A stretch of 23,139 nt of DNA, from contig MNCI01035098.1 of the NCBI GenBank assembly GCA_015680685.1, forward strand, positions 48,472-71,610, in the 5' to 3' direction. The notes beneath the pieces were generated by a model. That model worked only from the letters and a program-made list of their open reading frames with translations. It was not told where the DNA came from and did not search any database. A program made the translations under genes and the position numbers. This DNA is from Gnetum montanum. Its lineage: Eukaryota > Streptophyta > Gnetopsida > Gnetales > Gnetaceae. This document shows, piece by piece, positions 9,308 through 17,327 of this stretch (within the stretch, counting starts at the first letter, position 1; each line of letters opens with the position of its first letter).

Positions 9308-10202
9308 TGATGAATGTCAAAGTATCATGTCAATGGGCCCCTATTGATGTGGCCTCATCAATGGACCCTTGGTCAATAGGGCTATGTTGACATAGCATTT
9401 TCTACATTTACAAGGCCCCATTGACACAAATGTATAATAAAAACTATAAATATGAGCTTACAATCATGTTTATGGGGATTCAAGTAATAGTAGTAGTTGA
9501 ACTCTTGTCGTTTTTACATTCAAAAGTTAGAATATTTTCCTAAGTGGCTGTAGTAGGAGTCATTTAGTATACAAATCTTCATTCAAGTACTATTGTACTT
9601 AAGCATGATAATGTGTGTGGTAATAAAGATGATCTTCTTGATAAACCTTGTAGCATTCTAGATAGTTTGAATGCTTTATTTATGCATTTAATATTTTTAG
9701 TTATTTATTCAATGTTCCTTACTAATTAAGCTAAATAAGTAATTAAGAAATATAAGTTAAATAGAAATTAAGTAAATACATAAGTATGATCACTTCAAGC
9801 ATGTATATGATGTTTGGTAATCCCAGCAGCACTTAATGCTTGGTGACCCAACAACATTATGTGTTTAAGATGTGTATGGCAAGTGGGATTGGATACTTAT
9901 GTTAGGACTATTTAAAAAATAGTTAGCTCATTAAATTAAAGTAGACATTAAATTACTTTTTTTTAACAACAAAAATCATAAAGTATAAAATGGCAAAAAT
10001 CATATGCCTTGATTACACTTAACTATACCTTTGTACCTTACTAGTGTAATTGGGAAGACAACAAATGATCATTAGTGTAAGGTTTACTTCCTAGACAACT
10101 AGTGTACTAGAAGACATAAAATCCATAGAATTTGACCAGATTATGTGGGAACGTTTCATGATTCATATGGTTTAGCATAGGGGTACCTTTCACTACTCAT
10201 CA
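9308..10202 (+). repeat. Element A 3' LTR (895 bp)
   Basis: Starts TGATGA and ends TCATCA, a six-base inverted terminal motif that includes the canonical TG...CA. It follows the polypurine tract directly. The last about 35 bp (CATATGGTTTAGCATAGGGGTACC...ACTCATCA) match the LTR ends of element B. Several internal blocks are also shared, including GTAATCCCA/CTTCAAGCATGTA and the AATAAAGATGATC-type region. A TATA box TATAAATA lies at 9445-9452. U3 contains stacked dyads: TGATGTGGCCTCATCA (9345-9360), GCTATGTTGACATAGC (9381-9396), and GTCAATGGGCCC with its inverted partner GGCCCCATTGAC (about 9414-9425). The base run just outside is CCCTT (10203-10207); its partner on the left is lost with the truncation. 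Confidence 0.85.
9445..9452 (+). promoter_or_regulatory. TATA box of LTR A
   Basis: TATAAATA preceded by C, 138 bp into the LTR, downstream of the GGCCCCAT motif. LTR B has an equivalent TATAAATA at 112-119 bp from its start, which supports this as the core promoter of the family. Confidence 0.6.
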
Positions 10203-11051
10203 CCCTTCCACTAGGAGGAGAGTGTCAACATTGAGGGTGGATGGGTGGTCAATGTTAGGGGTGAAGGCCAACTCCTTTAGGTTGGGTCACCCCCCTTTCC
10301 ATGTTGAGGATAGGTGAGTTCTATTTCCGTTACACTCCTCCATAGTGGCCTTGAAGTCTCCTAGTTGGCTTATCCTCTTCTAAAGGATGTGTTAACGTAG
10401 AGAAATGTATGCCCCCCATAAAACCCATTAAATTTCCATTTCTGGTATTCCAAAAGACATTTTTGACTCTCCCAAGCCCAAATATAGACACTAGGTGACT
10501 CTTTTTACTTGTGAAATGATTCTTCAATCACTTATTAAGCATTTTTAGCCCCAAAAGTATGAAATATATGAGATTGCCTCTTTATGAATTACAACCTTCA
10601 CATTTACAATAAAATATTGCCTCGGGTTTCATGGGATGAAATTACAAATATTGCAACATGCAAATTTGGTAGTGCTTCATTGACCCATATTTGTTGGTAT
10701 TTAGAGGATTAACCCAAGAGATACTGACAAAGAATACAAAACACCACTACAAGTCCACCATCAATGTCCCTTCTCCGTGCTTGATCCAGTCATGTTGAAC
10801 CATGTCAAAGAGTGCTTGTGATGATGGGATTGGACTATGATGGAGAAATGGTAGTAGTAATTAGGAAGATGGTCATGGAAGCTAACGATGCATTTCAAGT
10901 GTTGCCACCATGACTATAGTGTGGTACTAACATATTTTGAAGTGTTGGTCACTTGGAAAATGTGTTTGAGGAACCAACCACTTCACTTTAAGAGTTTTTT
11001 TACCATTGGACTTTAAGGCTTCTTTGGTCATTTTTCTCCTTCGTAATTTTC

Positions 11052-11054
<3 letters not shown>
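10203..11054. other. Non-coding stretch between element A and microsatellite
   Basis: No recognisable gene or transposon domain. It lies immediately outside the LTR A end and may be the 3' part of element C (read leftwards on the - strand) or older intergenic DNA. A 65-codon - strand frame at 10330-10527 shows no family resemblance. Confidence 0.4.

Positions 11055-11088
<34 letters not shown>
11055..11088. repeat. (CT)17 microsatellite
   Basis: Seventeen uninterrupted CT units, equal to (GA)17 on the other strand. It is a simple sequence repeat in non-coding DNA and could be length-polymorphic. Confidence 0.98.
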
Positions 11089-11090
<2 letters not shown>

Positions 11091-11157
11091 TGGATGAAAC
11101 CTTAATTAGGTTTCCTTTATAGGGCCAGTTTGACATAGTTTTCTCATTAACAGTTAC

Positions 11158-11235
11158 CCCATTGAATAAGGTGTGTTACAGTGGATGGACTTAGTGGTTT
11201 TCCCACTGGATAAGTTGTATTACATTCAAGTGGAC
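11158..11235. repeat. Imperfect direct repeat, two units of about 28 bp
   Basis: CCATTGAATAAGGTGTGTTACA...GTGGA (from 11159) and CCACTGGATAAGTTGTATTACA...GTGGA (from 11203) are clearly related and about 44 bp apart. The function is unknown; this is probably an old local duplication. Confidence 0.55.
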
Positions 11236-11606
11236 TAGAGGATAGAGCATGTTGAACATATATTATATGGTTATAGTGCATGAGTGGCTAACATGAGTTA
11301 ACATTATTACTTGATGTATAGAAGGCTATAATCAAGCTATGGGGCTTGGGCTCAAGGAGTAGTTCTAGAGGAAGGATGACTATAGAAATACTCTTGACAT
11401 AGCAGGACAAACTCATTGAATCTTGTGTATTGAGGTCATGCTGTGATCTGATATAGTCATGAGTTACACACTTGCAATGGCTTTAGGATTCATTCTGCAA
11501 ACACAACTCCAAGAGGATAAGAAAACCAAGTAAACAAAGTATGTTAAAACATTACAATGCATATACAGGCCACATGGAGAATAATACCAAGCTACCTAGG
11601 TCACCA

Positions 11607-11696
11607 ATGTTACTAGTTTAAGGCTATGATGGGTCATGGTACCAATTTAAGACCCTTGTAGGCCATGGTATTAGTAGTTTTAGGCCTTGGTAGGCC
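11607..11696. repeat. Three imperfect tandem units of 29-32 bp
   Basis: Units at 11607-11635, 11636-11664 and 11665-11696 share the pattern ATGxTAxxAxTTTxxGxC...GGxC, with the later two both ending TTGTAGGCC/TTGGTAGGCC. They lie just downstream of the integrase end of element C, in its presumed 3' non-coding region. Short tandem repeats are common in this part of Tat-like elements. The function is unknown. Confidence 0.6.
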
Positions 11697-11729
11697 ACTT
11701 TAGAGTAGGCTCACTTGTTGATGACCATC

Positions 11730-12870
11730 AACTACATGTAATATTTCTTTCAATAGGAATGATTGACCAAATTATCTAGCTCATTCTCATCTATGTTGGC
11801 TATCCTAAATGCTACATTACCATAGGCTTTCGTGACCATGAAGGGTCCTTCCCAGTTGGCTGAGAACTTATCTGCATGCTCATAGATGGCTTTGAGGACT
11901 AGGTTACCTTCCTTGACCTTAGACTTGGTTAAGTTAAGGTAGTTCTACTACTTCTACCTCTCTTAATAGCATTCAATATGTGTAAGTGCTTGCATACATT
12001 GCTTATCTAGTAAATTTAGGACCATTGTCCACAACTCCTTATTTATCTCATCATTGATGAAGTTAATCAAGGAAACTTAAAGTGATGGTAGCTACAATTC
12101 AAGAAGTAAAACAACTTCAAATCCATAAACTAGGCTATAAGGGGCTACTCTAGTTGCTATGTGATAGGTTGTTCTATAGTCCCATAGTGCATGGAAAAAA
12201 TGCTCATGCCATTTATGCTTGCTATTATTAAGCATCTTCTTTAGTAAGTTGATAGTAGCCTTGTTGCTTACCTCAGATGGTCTATTGGCCTAAGAATAAT
12301 AAGGTGATGAGAAATAATTCTTAATTCCTACATTGTGATAGAAATATTTCATTTTGTGGTTACTAAATGGTGGTCCATTATCTATAATTATGGTCATGGG
12401 TATGCCAAAATGGACTACAATGTTATTTATGATAAATTTGCAAACTTGTTCAAATGTAGTGTTCCTTAAAGGAATAACCTCAAACCACTTCAAAAATTAT
12501 TCAATTGTAGTGATGATGAAGCTATGATGTGCAAAATACTTGGGTTTTATAGGTCCAATGATATCCAACCCCCATTGTTGAAATAGCTAGGTTTGAGTGG
12601 TATGTAACTCCTTTAGTGATATGTGTATAAGGTTACTTTGTCATTAGAATATGTCAAAATTCTTAACCTTTTGCATGTAGTTACTTTTCATATGGGGTCA
12701 ATAGTAACCTAATTGTCTAATCTTAGCATCCATAGCTCTCAGTCTTATATGTCCATCACAAACACCCTCATGAACCTCCTCTAGGACTATTCTAGTTTCA
12801 GTTTTACCTAAGCACTTTAGTAATATCCCATCATAGAATCATTGGAGAAATTTGTTATTGCCTATGATCA
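11730..12870 (-). pseudogene. Element C integrase relic
   Basis: Starting near 12850 on the - strand: YDGILLKCLGKTETRIVLEE, then VHEGVCDGHIRLRAMDAKI and RQLGYY-stop-PHMK (zinc domain; the stop replaces Trp at the same place as in element A). The core follows with QQWGLDIIGPIKP (first Asp present), then KWFEVIPLRNTTF, HFGIPMTIIIDNGPPF (second Asp present, within the open stretch 12493-12290), and RPSEVSNKAT (Glu present). It continues with HALWDYRTTYH and ends in the GPY-type module NWEGPFMVTKAYGNVAFRI with LDNLVNHSY (about 11860-11750). Only a few stops interrupt it, and the catalytic triad is kept, so it is better preserved than the element A integrase. It is still broken and lacks the rest of pol. 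Confidence 0.85.
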
Positions 12871-13199
12871 CATACTACTTCAATATTTTTCATATAGTGC
12901 CATTTTGGATAGCAATTAGTCCTTGTAAAGACTCACCATGCATATGGTAAAAATTGATATCGTTATACCACTCCCTGGTAGGAGCAGTATGGACGATGGC
13001 TACAAAGGTATCTTTGGTGTTCTACATGATGGAAATAGCACAGTTCATGCTTAAAGTGGAAAAATTATTAAAAACATCTGGCATCACACTGAGAGCTAAT
13101 GTTGTGATTTTGTCAACTATGGTGTTCTCGTTTCAAGGTACGTGCTAGATATCAACGTCGATAGATTATTGTAACAATTGATTTCCTAGGTCACAATAT

Positions 13200-13428
13200 G
13201 GTTGTAAGTGTTTGGATTTACATGCATATAATTCTATTACTTGGTTAACCACAAGTTGGGAATCACCTTTAATAACTAAGCATTTAATTCCTCAGTCATG
13301 AGCTACCATCATTCCCTCAATCAAACCTTTGTACTCTGCTATGTTGTTGATACATGGGAACTAAAAATGATAGGAGAAGGGTTGGATTTGACCAAATGGA
13401 AATGCTATGATGGTAGTAGCATTGGCCC
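13200..13428 (-). pseudogene. Element C second RNase H (aRNH) relic
   Basis: On the - strand the text reads ANATTIIAFPFGQIQPFSYHF, stop, then INNIAEYKGLIEGMMVAHD, stop, GIKCLVIKGDSQLVVNQV and KHLQPYCDLGNQLLQ. It aligns with the + strand element A domain at 2330-2580. It keeps the Asp in GDSQ that element A has lost. The first catalytic Asp, upstream, is missing because the domain is cut at about 13425. Confidence 0.8.
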
Positions 13429-13430
13429 AA

Positions 13431-15400
13431 AGGTGTATTTTTCTTGGTTATAATGAAGATTATAGAGGTTATAGATTATGAGATCCTTATATAAAATGAA
13501 ATATTAAAAGTAGGGATGTTTTAATTAATGAAAGTGAGATGTTTGCTCATAAGAAAGAAGGAAAAGAAAAATAAAAAAAACTTGATTGTGGATGTTAATG
13601 TTCTTGTTTTTTGTATCTTCAAATCAACTTAATCATGAAATTCATCCATGAAAAATGATGTTATTAATGTTGACACTGATGATGATATAAAGATAATAAC
13701 AACTAATGTTATTGCATCTGATGAAAATGTTGATGGTCCTCTAGTAACTCTTATATAAAAAATTAGGAAATCTTCATGGCCCCATAAACCAACACAAAGG
13801 TATTCACCTTATTTATATTATGCTTTATTTACTAATGGATGTAAACCTGAATCTTTTTAGGAAGTTGTACATGGTCCTGCTTCTAATAAATGACAAGAGG
13901 CTATGGTTGAGGAGATCAAAGCTTTGCATTTTAGCAATCCTTGAGAGTTGGTAAAATTTCCACAAGAAAATAAGGTTTTAAAAAATATATGCATCTACAT
14001 AATTGAGTGGGAGGTAGATGGTTCCATGCAATACAAGGCAAAATGTGTGGTCAAAGATTATGGATAGAAGCCTAGTATTGATTTTAATGAGATTTTTGCC
14101 CCTGTTGTGAAACATAGTTCTATTCAAGTTGTTCTTTCTTTGGTTGCAAATTTAAATTTTGAATTAGAATAGATTGATATCAAAATAATGTTTCTACATT
14201 GTGATTTAGAAGAAGAAATTTATATTTTTCAACCTAAATATTTTGTAGATGTATCTAATCCTAATCTAGTTTGCGAATTGAAAAGGGGCTAGTATGGTTT
14301 GAAGCAGGCATCAAGGTAGTGGTATAATAAATTTGATAATTTTATGCATAATGAGAATTATATAATATTTGCATATCATCATTGGATATATTTTAAAGGC
14401 TCTATACAAGGTTATTTTCATACTCTTTTACTTTATGTTGATGATATGTTGATTGCTAGCAATGAACATATTGAAATTTAGTGCTTGAAGAATAAGATAA
14501 ATATTTTGCTACAAAAGATCTTGGTTTAGCTAAGAAGATTTTGGGTATGTATATTCAAAGAGACAAAAGCGAGGCATGCTTTGGTTAAGTCAATGTGAAT
14601 ATATTTCAAGAATGTTGGAACATTTTAATATGGTTCATTGTAAGTTAGTTTCTACACCATTAGCAACACATTTTAAATTATCTAAAAACAATTGTCCAAA
14701 GAATGAATCAAATTAAAAAAAATGATGAATGTTTCTTATTTATAAGTTGCTAGTAGCCTAATGTATGCAATGGTTTGTACTAAACCAAATATTTCTTATG
14801 TAGTGGGAGCTGTTTCTTGTTACATCAAAAATTCTGGATGGGAACATTGGCAAGTAATAAAATAGATACTTCGATATTTGAAAGGCACATAAAAAAATAT
14901 TTATACTTTGGAGGTTCTTTCTTGGATATTTTTGGTTTTGTGGATGTTGATTTTGCTAGTTGTCCTAAAAGTAGAAAGTCCACTACCAAGTATGTTTTCA
15001 CAATTGGTAGTGGTGCTATTTGTTGGGTATCTACATTATAGGATATTGTTACTTTATCCATCAAAAAAGATGAATATGTGGCATTGACATAAGTAGCTAA
15101 AGAGATGATTTGGTTGAAAAGATTGTTTGAAAAATTTATGATAAAGTAAGATAATCAAAGTATAATTCATCTAGCAAAGGAATGTTTCATTAAAAATAAA
15201 ACACATTAACATTTAGGACCATTTCATCCATATGGTTTTTGAAAGGAGAGATTTAGATGTGGAAAAAATTGATACTCAAAGGAATGTTGCTGATTTAGAG
15301 GTAGAGAATAGTAATTCTTTTCTTAAAAACTGATGCCTCATACTTATAAGACGTGCAACTTTGAAGGCTTTGCCTTTCATAACTTTCAGGAAGCATAATA
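13431..15400 (+). pseudogene. Ty1/copia pol relic (integrase tail, RT, RNase H)
   Basis: Begins with the conserved copia spacer RCIFLGYNEDYRGYRL-stop-DP (13431-13485). It continues with PESF, AMVEEIKALH (about 13850-13930), IEWEVDGSMQYKAKCVVKDYG, IDFNEIFAPVVKHSSIQVVL and YGLKQASR-stop-WYNKF. The RT active site YVDD is intact at 14434-14445 (LLLYVDDMLIASNEHIEI). RNase H follows with FVDVDFASCPKSRKSTTKY and IGSGAICW (about 14937-15035), KKDEYVALT and KEMIWLKRLF. The last trace is about 15250-15400, where IDTQRNVAD matches the usual copia C-terminal pattern. Many stops and several frameshifts occur. Gag, protease, most of integrase and both LTRs are missing, so it is a fragment. Confidence 0.9.
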
Positions 15401-16272
15401 AAGTTCAAGCCTTCTATGCATTGTGCAATACAAGAAATGTAATAGCAATGGATTTTTTAATGCATAACAGGAATGATATTTTCATGCTTTTAATATAAAA
15501 AGTGTCAAATGATTCATGTTTGGAAATAAGAATAGGAAAGAAAAATAGTGAAGGATACATTGTAGAGCAAGATGATAGCAAAAATTAAACATTTCCCACC
15601 TATGGTGGGATAGGGGACTTATCATGACACTTGTGAACCAATATGATTTAATCGGTCACTGGCTTTTGGAGATATGTATTAGAAGATCAAAGTGTTAGAA
15701 GCCAAACTCATTACTTAGAAAGAAAAAAAGATATTATTGAAGAAGATCCAACAGAGCACCTTGAGAAAATTAGTGAAAAGGCTCACCTATATTTCGTGAT
15801 ATGTGGACTTCTTTTTAAATAAAAAAAGGAAATAAAAATTATTGTAATTTCTATTAAGTTGAGATAAAAAGAAAAAAAAATGAAAACCTAGTCTAAGGAG
15901 TGATGTTAGTGATAAATAACATTATGCATATTGTAGCACCTAAAATAAAAGATACAATTCATTTTAGGCCTAACTTTGGTAAACCTAAGCACATTGTTGT
16001 CAAATATCATAATACATATGATAGAAGTCTAGGAACATTGTAGCCACTTAAAGGTTAAGATTTTCATTAATGAAGATCTTACCAAAAGGAAACTTGTAAA
16101 ATATCTCTAGAATGGAGAAAAGTAAAAGAAGAAAGGGTAAAAGGCTTTATAGCTTTTTTGGACCCAAAGATGTAATGCAATAATTACCAATCTAAACATA
16201 ATTTAAAAAATTGAACAAAATAGATATAAAATATCTTCATTGTATATTTTTATACATTGATGGATTAATAAT
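15401..16272. other. Unassigned stretch between copia relic and element B
   Basis: About 870 bp. Short + strand frames read QAFYALCNTRNVIAMDFL (about 15400-15460) and, near 16055, IFINEDLTKRKLVKYL. Neither can be assigned to a family with confidence. The stretch may be the tail and LTR of the copia element or a different decayed repeat. The bases next to element B are ATAAT (16268-16272), a possible half of a target-site duplication. Confidence 0.35.
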
Positions 16273-17019
16273 TGATGAGTAATGAGGTACCCCTATGCTC
16301 AACCATATGAATATGAGAATGTATGCATGATTCGATCGAACTCTATAGATGGACTAGTTGCGGCACCTAGATAGTTACACATTATTTAGAGTTCACTGTC
16401 TTCTCACCTGGACTAGTAATTGCTTTGTCACATATGATCTATTCCATTGTGAGGTGTATGATGTGATTCCTAACACTAAGCTACTCCTGAAGACAATGAA
16501 AAATAATCTTGATTTAAGCTAATAAGTAATAGGATAAAAAAGCTAAACTAGCCTAAGTGTGATGAGCATCCATCCTTAATCACCTATATGCATCTTGGAC
16601 TTCATGTACCACTTTTGGGATTACCAAGAATACATTACTTGAAGCACTACTAGATACGCTACTAGGTTACCAAGTAGTTATACTTAAATTTTCATGATTA
16701 AGATGTACTCATTCTGCATTTAACAACAAAAATAGTAAATGATGATAAAAGAAATATTAACTAAGAAAAAAATAAATAATAATCAAAAATTAAATAATTA
16801 AAGGCTAATTGAATGCTTCAATGATGGAGTAATCTTGATCTTTATTATTGGTTGTGTGCATGTCCAAGTATGTCACACTCGAACAAAGGTTCCATACAAT
16901 TGCAAACATCACACTGCAAGCATGCACTAGGGAAAGAACTGAAGACTAACTAAAAACTAATAAAATGAATCTACCCTAGGACTTACCAACTCATTCCTTT
17001 CCTATGTGCATGAATGCTA

Positions 17020-17027
17020 TATTTATA
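17020..17027 (-). promoter_or_regulatory. TATA box of LTR B
   Basis: TATAAATA in element orientation, preceded by GGGCC and followed by TAGCATTCATGC, 112 bp from the LTR start. Its position is similar to that of the box in LTR A. Confidence 0.6.
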
Positions 17028-17092
17028 GGCCCACATACGAATCATTATATTATGTATTTGATATTATTATCCAGGCTACAATAGTGCATACT

Positions 17093-17114
17093 TGATATCA
17101 AGGATCCAATATCA
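17093..17114. promoter_or_regulatory. Near-palindromic TGATATC-N9-ATATCA motif in LTR B U3
   Basis: A 22-bp near-palindrome with a central GGATCC. It lies 66 bp upstream (element sense) of the LTR TATA box. A relative with the same outer arms, the same length and a central GGTACC sits at 20693-20714, in the spacer ahead of the env-like ORF; 17 of 22 positions match. It may bind a transcription factor as a dimer; this is inference. Confidence 0.5.
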
Positions 17115-17139
17115 GGGATTGGCAATCCACGATTCATCA

Positions 17140-17176
17140 TACCGCCATGACTAAATAACAACTCGTCCTCAAGTCA
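17140..17176 (-). promoter_or_regulatory. Element B pre-LTR block and polypurine-tract position
   Basis: In element sense the text is GACTTGAGGACGAGTT...TAGTCATGGCGGTA and ends directly before the LTR start. It matches element A at most positions. The purine run is imperfect here (ATGGCGGTA against ATGGGGATA in A), so the tract has probably mutated since insertion or is a weak primer. Confidence 0.65.
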
Positions 17177-17327
17177 ACTAATCAAAATGAGAACAAGTCC
17201 CTTGATTATACAATGGTTAGGTATCATATTATTGACTAACTATCAATTACTTCACATTGTAGTATGAAATTATACAAAACAAAATTGGGACATAGATATA
17301 TAATACAAAATACAAAATTGCTAGAAC

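Larger units (their letters stand above)
1457..10202 (+). mobile_element. Element A: 5'-truncated Ty3/gypsy LTR retrotransposon
   Basis: The order on the + strand is RT C-terminal part, RNase H, second (archaeal-type) RNase H, integrase zinc domain and core, integrase GPY module, non-coding spacer, env-like coiled-coil ORF, polypurine tract and 3' LTR. Gag, protease, most of RT, the primer-binding site and the 5' LTR are missing. The RT/RNase H junction includes the GLQGRL-type word seen in plant Ogre/Tat/Athila elements, and the second RNase H points to the Tat side of that clade. All coding parts are broken by stops and frameshifts. Treating pol and the env-like ORF as one element is inference from order and orientation. 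A nested arrangement of two elements is the alternative. The right boundary at 10202 is well supported by comparison with element B. Confidence 0.75.
11340..13428 (-). mobile_element. Element C: Ty3/gypsy pol relic (second RNase H to integrase end)
   Basis: Read on the - strand from about 13428 down, this carries the C-terminal part of an archaeal-type RNase H, a linker, the integrase zinc domain, the catalytic core and the GPY module, then a non-coding tail to about 11340. It is colinear with element A pol and shares many words (HEGVCxGHI, DGILLxxLGK, KHLQPY), so it belongs to the same clade. It differs enough to be another family or subfamily. Its 5' side is cut at about 13425, where copia sequence begins in the opposite orientation. 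No LTR for it was identified. Confidence 0.8.
16273..17139 (-). repeat. Element B 3' LTR (867 bp)
   Basis: In element orientation it starts TGATGAATCGTGG at 17139 and ends CTCATTACTCATCA at 16273. Its end matches the beginning of the second LTR at 23108-23139 (31 of 32 bases) and the end of LTR A at about 10165-10202. A TATA box (TATAAATA, 17027-17020) follows GGGCC, 112 bp in. U3 contains the dyad GGATTGCCAATCC (17119-17131) and the TGATATC-N9-ATATCA motif (17093-17114, as read on the + strand). The reading of its bounds rests on the shared termini, the polypurine position and the matching copy. Confidence 0.85.

Noticed and set aside
10927-11136. 69-codon - strand frame with a long Arg-Glu run
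   Set aside because: The Arg-Glu run is simply the (CT)17 microsatellite read as codons.
14825-15064. 79-codon - strand frame
   Set aside because: It is antisense to the copia RNase H on the + strand, which is well matched.
16055-16110. INEDLTK-like words suggesting a LINE ORF1 or related protein
   Set aside because: The match is about 16 residues, from memory, with no supporting reverse transcriptase or endonuclease text nearby; too weak to call.
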